From the NCBI GenBank assembly GCA_013115135.1, contig JABANP010000239.1, forward strand, positions 1 to 64,000: DNA of 64,000 nucleotides, read 5' to 3'. How positions within the stretch are numbered: position 1 is the stretch's first letter; the number at the start of each line of letters is the position of its first letter. This document shows, one piece after another, positions 8,163 through 18,300 of the stretch. A program made the position numbers and the translations under genes. Under the pieces are notes generated by a model. The model was not told where the DNA came from and did not search any database. It saw only the letters and a list, made by a program, of their open reading frames with translations. Source of the stretch: Perkinsus olseni (lineage: Eukaryota; Perkinsozoa; Perkinsida; Perkinsidae).

Positions 8163-10944
8163 TCATGACTTCTTAGTGCCTTTTTTGGCCAGAATAGAGT
8201 TCCTCTTTCCCGGAGCAACGTAGGCAATGTTTCGAGGAGGATGTGATCCGAACAGTTTGGCAATGGCCTGAAGCATCGGGCCTGGGCAGATCATTGAAGT
8301 CCTCTTACCTCCGCATGCTCTTCTGCAGCCATGTCAGCCACTTCCTCAACTTCCTTCCTAGACGGTGCAGAACGGAACATGAGCTGTTTTCCACACTTTT
8401 GAAGATCTGAGAGGCTACTCTCCTACCGCTGATGCAACAGCATACTACCGGGGCTTGACTGCGGAGCAGAGAATTTTTCAATCGCTCCTCGTTTTTCTCA
8501 TTCTGAGCCTGGATCTTTTCCTCCCTAACTCTGTCTCGCCTCTCTCGCTCTTTCTCGCGCTCCATCCTTGCAACAACCTCTGCCAAACTGCCTCCAGTGG
8601 CCTCCGCATCTGAGCTCTCAAGCATATTCGGGTGAGCGCGGGACGAACAAAGCGGCGTGCGTGCGGCCACGAACGCGACCCACCTGTGAGTATCTCTAGC
8701 CATTCTTCGAGCTTGGCCTCAGCGGCGCTGAGCATCACCAGAGGCTCTGCATCACGATCTGTGTCGTAGCCACATGTTGCGAACATGCTGGCCATTGCGT
8801 CAGCCAATTCCTGAACGAAGCCGCTCTTCAACAACTATTCTCAGCCTGGATACCTTCAGAAGGCCCTTGATGCCACCACTGTCGCTTCTGCTTGTCACTC
8901 GAGCTTCAAGTTTATCGCAGTCCCGCTGTTTGGTGCCTATCCGCCCCGCAATTTCCCTGAGCTACATTATTCTGTGTGGGCGGCCAGAAGGTCCAGCTGA
9001 CCAGTTCTCTCTCTCCAGCTGCCTCGCCTTGACTCCCAGTGTGCCATGAGTTTCTTGCAGCCGCATCTCCATGTCCTCCAGTTGTTGTTGAGTTTCCTGT
9101 TCCACGTGCAGTGACCATTGACGAAGTGAGCACCTACTTGACCATTCTGGATGAGGAAAAGGTTCTGCTCTTCCAGTGTGGAGAAGAGATCCAGCAATTG
9201 CTTCGGCTTCTTGAAGTACCTCGATAACGGCTTCACTGGAGCGTGGTCACCCAAGAGCCCCAACCAACATTGGTAAATCTTCATCGCTTGACTCAGCTAC
9301 TTCTCGATCATAGTAAGTTGCAATTTGCTCCTCGTCTGGGTGCTGAGCCCGGTGACGCCTCCGCCGTATCTTGGCAACGACCATCATAGATAGTGGTTCG
9401 GAGTAGTACTGCCAACCTCCATCTCCTTCTCTTTCATCGCTATGATATCCTCTTCTGTAAGGTCGTTTCGTCTACTGCCACGACGTCTGTTCAAGGGAAT
9501 GGCATTGAAGAGTGATACGGCTATAATGTACTATCGAAGCTTCCCACTCATAATACCTGCGCCCCTTCGATTTGCTTTTCTCCTCAATTTCTCTATCAAC
9601 CTGAGACAGGTCTCCTCCATGTGCGTATTTGTCGTATGATCATCATAAAATACTGGGCGGAGTGGTAAACAATTCAGCAACCATTGAAAGAGATGGAATG
9701 CCAAGAGAGTACTTCTTGCTCCTCCTCTGCGAGAGCTTCTTCAACGGACTGATCGATTTCACCGCGGCGCTTCTGGATGTAAGCCTGAATCGATGACCAC
9801 CGTTATTTTGGCGATCATAGCTTCGAGGGCCCCGGCTATCGCTATGTCACGCACGGTCGCCTCAAATAACAAGCAACCATCCAAATTCATGGCCATGTCA
9901 TCGATACCTTCCTTCTTTGGCGTTTCCTCAGTCGCTTGATCTCCTCCTGTTGTGCAGTCCATTCGGCTGGGGTTAGTTTCTCTAAGAAAAGTCTTGTATC
10001 TGCTAGTAATCTCCTCGGAACCCAGCGCGACCCCAAAAAGTCGCCCACTTGAGACAGTCCTCCATCTGTTCCTGTAGTTTTGGTTATTTCACTCTGGATG
10101 ACCAAAAGCTGACCAACAGTCATTACGATCACCCATGAGCTCTCGAATGTGCACGTCCCTACTTGAGCCTTCAACTGCTTCAACTTCACCGTTCTCTCCT
10201 GTTTCTTCTTGCTCAAATTATCTGCCGTTTTCATCGCTTTATGGGCCAAAGCATCGTTGGCCTGCAGGAACTTGTCGAACCTGCGGTTGCGCCACTCATG
10301 TCAGACTCCACAGGCTTTCCGTCCGACCTCGCTATATCCTCCTCTAACACCTGCTTGCTCTTCTCGAGAGCCTCACCCCTTCATTTTCGCTTTCTCCTCG
10401 AGTTTTCGAATTTCGTTTCGTTTCACGTCCAGAGACATCTGGACCTGCACAGCCACCTCCGCATGTCGCCGGCATATGAACGGAAGATGATCTCACCAAG
10501 AACATATCTCGCTTTTTAGACAGGAAATCAGATACGTTCTCGCGTTCCCTCCTCGGAGGCTCGCCTGACGAAATGCGTACACACGATACGTCGAGCGAAT
10601 ACTACTATCAGCCCTGGTTGCTTCTATTCGACGTCGTATGCTATTAGCTCGGGCCAACTCGGACATGATAGGCTTCTCCACTCTACCCATTCGGGATGAA
10701 GCTGTAGTCTTCTGCCATACCTTCACAGTCGAGCACAGCCGTGAACATTCTGTCCATCGGGTATGATCCTCACCTTCATTCGCTTGGTCTTCTCTCGCTC
10801 TCGTTGCCTAACCCGCCGCTCGTGGTCCCGCATGAGGAAAATCTCATCATCTGGAGGGATGAGGAAGGGGTTCGCTGGGTCTGGCAGCGCGGGGTCGACA
10901 TCAAGACCCGGGAAGATATCGTCGGATGCTGGTTGCGAGGTCAT
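8163..10944 (-). CDS. CFAP100: CFAP100/MIA1-like flagellar inner-arm coiled-coil protein
   Basis: A multi-exon gene for an axonemal coiled-coil protein. CFAP100 (Chlamydomonas MIA1/FAP100) belongs to the MIA complex that regulates inner-arm dynein. The start at 10944 gives an N-terminus with NPFLIPPDDEIFLMRDHERR and, after a 53-nt intron, VWQKTTASSRMGRV, both typical of the family. Further exons show LEKLTPAEWTAQQEE, KKPKQLLDLFSTLEEQNLFLIQN and a charged coil VARMEREKERERRDRVREEK. The last exon reads AIAKLFGSHPPRNIAYVAPG and stops at 8163. Introns that I could place are 53, 41, 40, 64 and about 41 nt, all GT-AG. The gene implies a motile, flagellated stage. The central exons were not all joined. 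Confidence 0.8.
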
Positions 10945-11428
10945 CGAGAGACAAGAAGCAACGATAATCTGTAGTGCACGGAGAGTCGCGCCGGGCCCAG
11001 CATGAATAGACGAGATAGAACTAATTGACGAAAGCGACGCAGTATGGGTGAAAATAAGAACGAAACTAGCTTATAACAACATCTGCAGTTGCCATACTGA
11101 TATCAGTGGCAAAAAACGAACAAATACAGTCTGCGTAGGGTGTGCGTAGTCCTTACGACGTAAGGGAAGAGGCTGGCTCCCTCAATATCGAGGCCGCCAA
11201 GTTCAACCGCTGTACAAAATCCGAAATCAATACTAATTCTACAGCCGACTTACACACCCTGGTCACTGCACTGCCCGCTCTCATTGCACTTGCTAGCTTC
11301 ATCGAAGCATCTTTTCTTGTGCCCCTGACGGATCGGTCTTAGGCTTAAGCAGGTCGGGGGAGGTCGAAGAGACCGGAGTCACAATGATGATCGGATCTCC
11401 CACATTCCGTGGGAACTGTAATGCCATG
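10945..11428. other. Intergenic region between CFAP100 and the kinase
   Basis: Lies upstream of CFAP100 and downstream of the kinase, both on the minus strand. It probably holds the CFAP100 promoter and perhaps the kinase 3' UTR or a last exon (a Ser/Pro-rich minus frame spans 11299-11487). No RNA gene or repeat seen. Confidence 0.35.
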
Positions 11429-13232
11429 CTACTTGGGCTCACCGCTAGGCCGCTGAATTGGGCTGGAGACGCTGAGAGCGCTGACATTCAACGCTGGTGC
11501 CGTGAGACGACGTCGGGGCGGAGGAAGAGGCGATGGGGCATCAGCTTCAGAGGAGGCCGCTCGCAACCGGTAGCTTGTCTCATCATCACTCCCTTGCAGC
11601 CTCGCCAAGTTGCTCTCTGTGGTGGCATCATCGTCTTCAGGGAAGCCTGAGAGCCACGGATGCTCGAGTGCGTCTCGAGCAGTCAGCCTGAAATCACGAA
11701 TGCAATGTCAGCGACCGCCAGAGGCAGGTCATGTACCTGCTGCCTGGGTAGAGTGAAAGCAGTCGATTGCGAAGGTCCCTGGCCTCTTTCGATACTGTAT
11801 TGCCGAGGCCTTCAAGATCCATCGTGCTGATCCGCTTCATTATTGACTTGTTGTCAGGGGCTGCCGCTGGAGGCACCGAGGGGCGTAGGAGCAGATGGAG
11901 AACAACACCAGCAGCCCACATATCAGAAGCATAGGAATACCTGAGCGGTTCTGGCACTTTCTGGTTGTAGATTCCTCGGCGGCGCCCGACGAGTACCTCC
12001 CCTTCCTGATGCACTCCGGTGCTAGATAATGTACTGAGCCGACAATCTGTTTATCCACAACCCCGTGTTTCCCTCTGGACCTCAAGGCGAGGCCGAAGTC
12101 TATCAATCGGGCCACCTCTTCACCATCGTCATCCTCGTCAATGACGATGTTTTCCAGCTTGACATCACGATGTATGACACCACAAGTGTGGCACCTGAGG
12201 CGATGTGTGAAGGCACAGCTCACAAGAAGAATTGAATTATCTCCTACTGTTCCAAAGCCCGGAATAGATCCCGGACGAACTTCTTAGCGTCACTCTCTTC
12301 CATAGGGGTAGCCTTCACCCTCTCCGAAGCCATCGGAGAGGTGCTAGAGTTCGAGGACGATAATAATCGCAAGGCTAGACTCAAGGGTGACTTGGAGCTG
12401 CTCCTGCTCCTGCGGCTAGGGGTTACTGTAGGGGATACTGGACGAGCGTCTCTGACTAACATGGAGGTCCTCTCGCACGCACACACAACGAATCGATCTC
12501 TGTCTTACTCGAAGGAGGCATTGAGCCATCCAGGCCACCAGAGGGCGGGAGGAGCGTATTCCCAAAACTAGACGACCTCTTAGCTGGATGGAACGCTGGG
12601 GAGGTATGACGGTGCTCCAACGGGGTTGTTACCTTAGGGAATTCGTCCAGCCCCATAGTAATGACGCAAGACCTACCTGCAGGACTCTCGACAACAGCGT
12701 CCCCGCCTCACAATAGTCCATCACTAATCTCACAGTCGCGTTCTCGAGATAAACAGCCTTGACTGAGCATATATTGGGATGTGGGCCAACCCTCCTGAGC
12801 ATCCTAACTTCAGTACGCCACTCTGCCCGACTCTTGTCCATAGTTTTCACCGCAACCTGACACCACTGCAGTTCGACGACCCATTAACCGCCCGTCCACG
12901 TCTACCAATGAGCCGTCCTTGAGGCACTTCCAAAGCTCTACTGTGGAACAACCTCCACCTCTGCCTAGTATGGGCTGTTCCGTGCACTTTTGATAATGGA
13001 CGTGGATGCTACACCCACTGACGGTAACGTCGCCATCTAGACTCAGCTGCCCGGAACTCCGATTCGAGGTGGTATCCAAATTCTCAGATACATAGCAGTC
13101 CGACGGGCCGTCTCGTGAGGGAGATTGCGTCCTCGATAAGCCATCAGTCTGACTCGAATGCTCCAGCCTTGACTCTCGTCGCCTCCTCCGATTAAGGCAG
13201 AGACCACCCAAGCAGCTCCCCGGCATCCTCAT
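11429..13232 (-). CDS. Serine/threonine protein kinase, CAMK-like
   Basis: A protein kinase split by about 50-nt introns. Exon 1 (13232-12906) has a Ser/Arg-rich N-terminus and ends with the glycine loop LGRGGGCSTVELWKC. A 49-nt intron leads to VAVKTMDKSRAEWRTEVRML, with the ATP-binding Lys. Later exons carry FVRDLFRALEQ, then across a 53-nt intron (12195-12247) CHTCGVIHRDVKLENIVI with the catalytic Asp, LIDFGLAL, GSVHYLAPE, and after a 56-nt intron YSYASDMWAAGVVLHLLL. The final kinase block is RLTARDALEHPWLSGF. All catalytic residues are present, so it should be active. A Ser-rich insert of roughly 100 residues lies between the hinge (MDYCEAGTLL) and the catalytic loop; its exon limits are unsure. 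No EF hands are seen, so it is not a standard CDPK. The stop at 11429 is provisional. Confidence 0.75.
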
Positions 13233-13383
13233 TCGGTGAAGCCAACAAACTCTGCGGGCTGCTTGCCCACTACCCCAGCGATTGGATTGAATTTATACCA
13301 ACTCGACAAATCAGACAAAACTATATGAATGCTTATAACAACAATAACTCTTATTAGGGACTTGACCGGTGCGAACACTCTCA

Positions 13384-13487
13384 GTGGTCGGCACTCAACT
13401 GCCGCCTTCGGGGACATCGACGGACTCATCAGGCTCGACGGATTGCAGAATTTGCCGTAGCACCTTCATTCGTTAATTGCCGACCAC
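13384..13487 (-). promoter_or_regulatory. SECIS element candidate in the 3' UTR of the GPx-Grx gene
   Basis: Starting 29 nt past the stop codon on the minus strand. The core reads ATGA (13469-13466), helix II 5' arm GGTGCTACGG (13464-13455), AAA in the apical loop (13453-13451), helix II 3' arm CCGTCGAGCC (13441-13432) and TGAT (13431-13428). Eight of ten helix positions pair, including one G-U. This gives the quartet (AUGA/UGA) and the unpaired AAA at the usual distance of a eukaryotic SECIS. A perfect 10-bp outer stem, TGCCGACCAC at 13478-13487 (plus-strand reading) with GTGGTCGGCA at 13384-13393, closes the structure. The 3' side between quartet and outer stem is long and can form its own small hairpin. 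It explains how the in-frame TGA at 14552-14554 is read as selenocysteine. Confidence 0.8.
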
Positions 13488-13515
13488 CTCGAGGTCATAC
13501 GGTACAAGTTTCCAC

Positions 13516-14769
13516 TTAGAGTTCCTGGTTCATCATATCTTTGATTTTACCATCAGAAATAAGCTCTTGGAGGTCACTGTTGCCACCAATGAACTTGCCC
13601 TTGATAAATACTTGGGGGAAGGTCTTCTGACCGGTCACAGTCTTCACTGCTTCCTTGACAGCGGCGCCATTCTCCATCGTGTCAACTTCAACGATCTCCA
13701 AAGAACTAGTCAACTGACAAAACGAAACAGGATTCCGAAATATAGGTCCGCACAACGAGCCCTACCTTCTTGAGACTAGCAATAGAAGCCTTGCAGTGAG
13801 GGCAATACGACAAAGTGAAGTCCACGGCGGTGCTTGGGCCATTGATCTTATCCTCAACAAACTTCTTAGCCTGACAAGAAAGATGGGCCAGCGCAAGTAT
13901 TTAGAGCCGCGATTACCTCTTCCGGTGACATGGTAGACTTCTTCTCTTCCGCATCCTCCTCAGTGGCGAACTTCTTACCCTCAAGCCTGCCCTCTATGCA
14001 GGCCTCAATGTCGTCCGCAATGGACGACTCCTTTGGACTCCAGAAGCAGACCACTTCGCCACTGAGATAACAATCGATCAATGCAGAACACAAAACGTGT
14101 CGAAGGTCGCTGACGTACTTCTTGTCCACTAAGAACTTGCCGAAGTTCCATGGAATTGGCTTGGACGTCCCTGACTTGGGATCGTAAAGTCCAGAGTGAT
14201 ACTTCAGGAACCTGAAGGAGCAAAAATTACTCACGTAAGTCATGCCGATGGGAGACGTACTCAAAGACGGGCGACGCCTTGTCACCGTTAACATCACACG
14301 GCTCGGCCAATAGGAAGACTTTGTCCTTAACACCAGGGTAAGGCTTAAGGATGTCTGTGACGAAGTCATCGATATCCTGGTTCGTCTTCATCTCCTGGTT
14401 GAGGAATTGTCTACGTAGAAAGAGCACATAAGACCCTATCAATAATTAATGAGACAACTTACCGGCTGGGGAAACCGACGATTTTGAAACCCCTGTCCCC
14501 GAATTTTTGGCCCAGCTCCCCGAAGAGCTTGTATTGGGCCTGCGTTAAGCCTCATTTGGATGCGACATTCGCCACAAGCACGACATCACCTACCGAAGGT
14601 AATGATAACCATGACACAGGTCCATGCAAGAGCATATAAGCTTACCACGAAACTCCTCGAAGTTCAGAACCTTGCCGTTGATAAGCGGGGCTGAGAGCTT
14701 GTAGAAGTTGTCGACAGTGACGCGGGGCTTGGTGGCACCAAAGCCGAGCGCACTCTGCATTCCTCCCAT
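13516..14769 (-). CDS. Selenocysteine glutathione peroxidase fused to a glutaredoxin
   Basis: Seven exons: 14769-14646, 14589-14463, 14410-14261, 14211-14119, 14061-13917, 13870-13766, 13713-13516, with introns of 46-58 nt, all GT-AG and all frame-consistent; the product is 313 residues. Residues 1 to about 175 are glutathione peroxidase: the motif NVASK-TGA-GLTQAQYKLFGELG places an in-frame TGA (14554-14552, codon 54) exactly at the catalytic selenocysteine, followed by FKIVGFPSRQFLNQE and PIPWNFGKFLVDKNGEVV (the Trp-Asn of the active site). An acidic linker leads to a glutaredoxin with active site SYCPHCKAS and TFPQVFIKGKFIGGNSDLQEL (cis-Pro and GSH-binding GG). The product could reduce peroxides with glutathione and recycle the mixed disulfide in one chain. 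Reading TGA as a stop would leave 53 residues and orphan all later exons. Confidence 0.9.
14552..14554 (-). other. In-frame TGA read as selenocysteine (Sec54)
   Basis: The TGA lies at the position that is U or C in all glutathione peroxidases (NVAS.U/C-GLT). Coding frame and conserved residues continue on both sides inside one exon, and a SECIS candidate follows the true stop. Confidence 0.9.
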
Positions 14770-15107
14770 GACTGATTACTTTCTTTTTCCGAGTTGAAAA
14801 TAAGAATAAACTCTACTGCAATAAATATTAACATCAAAGTCCAGCCACATAGCACATCAAAAAAACTAGTTACAAGGCCAAAAGTGTTACTAGCCCAAGC
14901 ACAAAATGGGACAGTTGTGTTGGCGAGATGCCGGGAATTGTATCCTGGATGGACTTGCCTGCGTCTCGACATGCTCCAAGCACTATCTCTATTCAACCTC
15001 AGTATAATCCTTGTCGATGGTGCTGGTCAGCACTCTCGAACGTCGCAGTAACTTGCTCGCACTCCTCTCCAACTTAGCACAGTCACCTGGCTGCAATTCT
15101 TGCCTAG
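14770..15107. other. 5' flank of GPx-Grx up to the retrotransposon
   Basis: Probably the promoter side of the GPx-Grx gene, which starts at 14769. A minus frame with a hydrophobic stretch (LMLIFIAVEFILIF, about 14800-14850) is seen but overlaps exon 1 in another frame and has no support. Before the retrotransposon inserted, this region would have been shared, head to head, with PEX1. Confidence 0.35.
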
Positions 15108-15335
15108 TGTGGTGGCACGTCGGTTCGTGTAGGCCCCGGAACCTTGGACTGTTGAACGCGATCCCCCATAGGACAAATAAGCAAAGAAATACTTGAGCCT
15201 TGAGCCAAGATGGCTACGGATCATATACAATCCCAACCCGGAGCATTGCATCATGCGCTCACGCGGGCGGGCGAAGTATTAATTAATAGAGATACAGTCA
15301 TCAGGGATTGAACTCACGGCTGCCTGGCCGTGACA
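15108..15335 (-). repeat. 3' LTR (228 bp)
   Basis: Identical to 21570-21797 except for one base. It contains the last 19 codons of pol plus its stop (15279), then the spliced-leader sequence (15199-15220 with a partial second copy gctcaag at 15192-15198) and the gag start codon region, which here would be a free ATG downstream of the element's promoter. Confidence 0.97.
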
Positions 15336-18300
15336 CGCCCCCTCCCCGTAGTCCCAAGTCTCCTGAGAGAGTACCAACCACTCGCGAGCAGAGACACCAT
15401 CATCAGCAACGTCCCAGACAATCAGAACGCTGCCCTCCTCGCTTCGGTCTACAAGGACCGTACCCCAATGATGATCCCGAGAACCGTCGACGTGCGACAA
15501 TAGCACCCTTAGCCTAGCTCCCACTAGCGTAGGACCCATCACCAGATCCCTCGGTAGTTTCAAAGGCTGCAGGTTATAGTGGTTCTCGGTGGTTATCCTC
15601 TCTAACCCCAACCTCGGGGAAGAGTGTAGAACTCGGTAACGATGAGGAGAAAGACAGCCAACAATCCAGCCGGTCCGCCAACAAACGTCCTGTTTCCTGG
15701 AGGGCTGATGCACGATAACTGAGTCCCCCACATAGAACCGCGGTTGAGCTGGACCTCGACCTCCTAACGCCTCCAAGACAGCCCGCCTACGGGCCGGAAG
15801 GTAGTCGTTGACGAAGGCTCGCATCAGATGTGCCCGGCGTCCCACGAAGGCGGACCTCTCGGCGTCGTCCATCGCCTCCCCATGTTGGCCGCCCGAGTTG
15901 AGTTTCGGAACGGTCAGTCCCACTCCTTGGTGACTCCTGACTGAGTAACCAAAACGTAAGGAATTGGGAGTGAGCGCAACCACCCTAGCGTCGTGCGTCA
16001 CATCACCGCTCGTTAGGGGTCTCGAGTTGATGATAGCGCAGATCTCGTCGCAGAAGTCCTGGGCTAGAACCGGGTTGCTCCAGTCGCAGCTTCTGCTGTA
16101 TCCGCGGAACAGCACCCGAGCGGCTTTGAGGCCTAGCCTGTGGTGTGCCTCGAAACCCCCAGCCCAGGGAGCCCTGGGGTCCTGTAACACGACCTGGGCG
16201 TTAAGTCGTCTTCCTACCTCAGCAATGTAGGTTCGGCTTCCAACTGCACCGTCGCATACAATGTATCGGAACCGACACCCGCCCTGGCGACGGGAGACTC
16301 TCTCGGTAGCCGCCAAAAGGTCATCCGCAGTGAGGCCGCCGGCCAGTGCAATCCAGCATGAATGCTTGGTCAGTAGACATACGCAAGTGAGACACTTGAA
16401 CGGCCCGAGTGACAAGACGTCGATCCCTACCCAGAGGTAGGGTTCCGAATTCTCCATGGCAAGCTTGTAAATATCGAACTCCGGACCGCCTCCCGCCTGA
16501 CCAGGCGGAACCTCCCACTTGCGCCTACTTCTTAGAACCTGGCACCGTACGCAGGTGTCCATCTCTCCGGTCACAACCTGACGGAGCCTGGGAGAGAAAA
16601 AACCCGCCTCGATAACCCGCTCTACTGTCGCCTGGGCACTACAGTGGGCACCGGCTTTGTGATAGACCCGAGCGATCAGTCGGCGTGTGTATGGGCAGTC
16701 GCTCGGCACATAGAAGGCAAAGAACATCTTCCCATCGGCGCCCACGCATCGGTAGTAAAGCGTGCCGCCCTCGTCAACGTGGAAGCTCTTTGGTAACTTC
16801 CGGGGGTCTCGTTCTTGCGTCACCTCAACACACGAGGAGAGCTGCAAAGACCTCACGAATGATCTAGCGTCTTCGTCGGAGTAGGCTGCTGGGTACTGCA
16901 GCGGCGAAGACTCCTGTGCGGACCATACTCGGAAGACGAATCGTACAGCCTTCCACGAGTGCAGAGCGCCGTCGACGTCCCAGCTCTGGGCAGCCACCTT
17001 CTCCGGCAGGCTCGGGGGATGCGCAACGGATGCGCCATCGTCCTCCTGCAACTGGCATACTCTATCAAACGGTTGGCCAATAGGCCCCGACGGGATATCA
17101 TCGACCTGTTTGGATATTGGGAGCTCTCCCAATCGGCAGACCAGGTCGTCGAGCTCCTGCGATACGCGCGCCGGAGGATCGAGGTGACTCTGCAGGAGCC
17201 GTCCTAGTGGGGTACCACAACCCGCCTTCCTCTCCAGCGCTCTTGAGAGATAGTCCGCTCTGTGGTTCAGGACCCCTGGGAGATGTCGCATGCTTACGTT
17301 CGCCCCGAGACCCCTCAGCTCTAATACCTCAGCGCGGATGGCGGCTGCCAGCCTTTGCAACGCACGTGCTTCCAGCGCACGGGAGACCTTGACATTGTCC
17401 GCCCAACGAGCACAAGCAGCGTTGTCAGTCCGTATCGTCAGGGTCGTCCGGCACGGGCTCGACTGCGTTGCGGTCCAAGTCGACAGGAGGGTGGAGGTGA
17501 ACAGGACGCCCCGCCATAGTGCCGACAGCTCTCTTCGATTGCTGTGCCAGCAGCTGGCCCTGGCAGTCCATCGCCACGCCGCGCTACCCAGCTCGTAGGT
17601 GCCAACATCGCCAAGCTGAGCGTCATCAGGACCGACCCATAGCGAGAAACCTGCGCCTGTCAGAGAGGCATCCGTCTCCAGCACTAAGTTCACCTCCTGC
17701 CTGGGAGAGAATCTCAGCAGCGACCTATGAGAGCATCCGTCCTTGGGGTTAAGCTCCTTCAACCAACGCAATATCGCGTCATAGGCTCTCCCCAACGGCT
17801 CGGACAACCCACCTGGATCATAACTCGAGCTCCACGGCACCCGACTAAAGGCGCGACCGACCACCGCACGAAGGCAATCCGACACAAGTCGGGCGATGGG
17901 ATGTACTTGTGCCACATCATACGATGCGGCACCGGCTGCCTGGAAGGCCTGGCGCTTTGTCGGTCGTTCACAGCTGAGAAACGAATCCACCGCAGACCAT
18001 CGCGACTGACGGTTGCAATCCAGCACCAAGTGCTGGTCATCAAATGACGCTGAGAGCCCGAGGATTTCCACGCGCTCCTTCACCGGAACTCGGACATCGA
18101 ACTGCTGGCACGCCTTCCCGAACTCGGGGAGAACACTCGGGTGCACCAGAGCAGCCACCTTCGCCATCTGCGCAGTGAAGCCTAATAAGAGTAGAACAGA
18201 GATGACCACAGCAAACGCTGCGACGGCTGTGATAGCATCATCGGCCGACATCATCAAGTCATCCACGTACCAGCGGATCACGACATTCACCAAGGGCCAA

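Noticed and set aside
8830..8900. A 19-nt intron in CFAP100 (gtatccaggctgagaatag)
   Set aside because: A 64-nt GT-AG intron starting upstream at gtgacaagc gives an equally good frame and fits the size of the other introns.
14510..14560. TGA at 14552-14554 as a stop or sequencing error
   Set aside because: It falls on the one GPx position that is Sec/Cys, the frame continues with GLTQAQY, and a SECIS candidate follows the real stop.
14664..14996. Minus-strand frame with a hydrophobic segment upstream of GPx-Grx
   Set aside because: It overlaps GPx exon 1 in another phase and only its upstream half is hydrophobic; the exon 1 frame is clearly the GPx one.
15199..15220. An SL RNA gene
   Set aside because: No GT splice donor or Sm site follows the leader; it is followed by a truncated leader copy and the gag start, and lies in an LTR.
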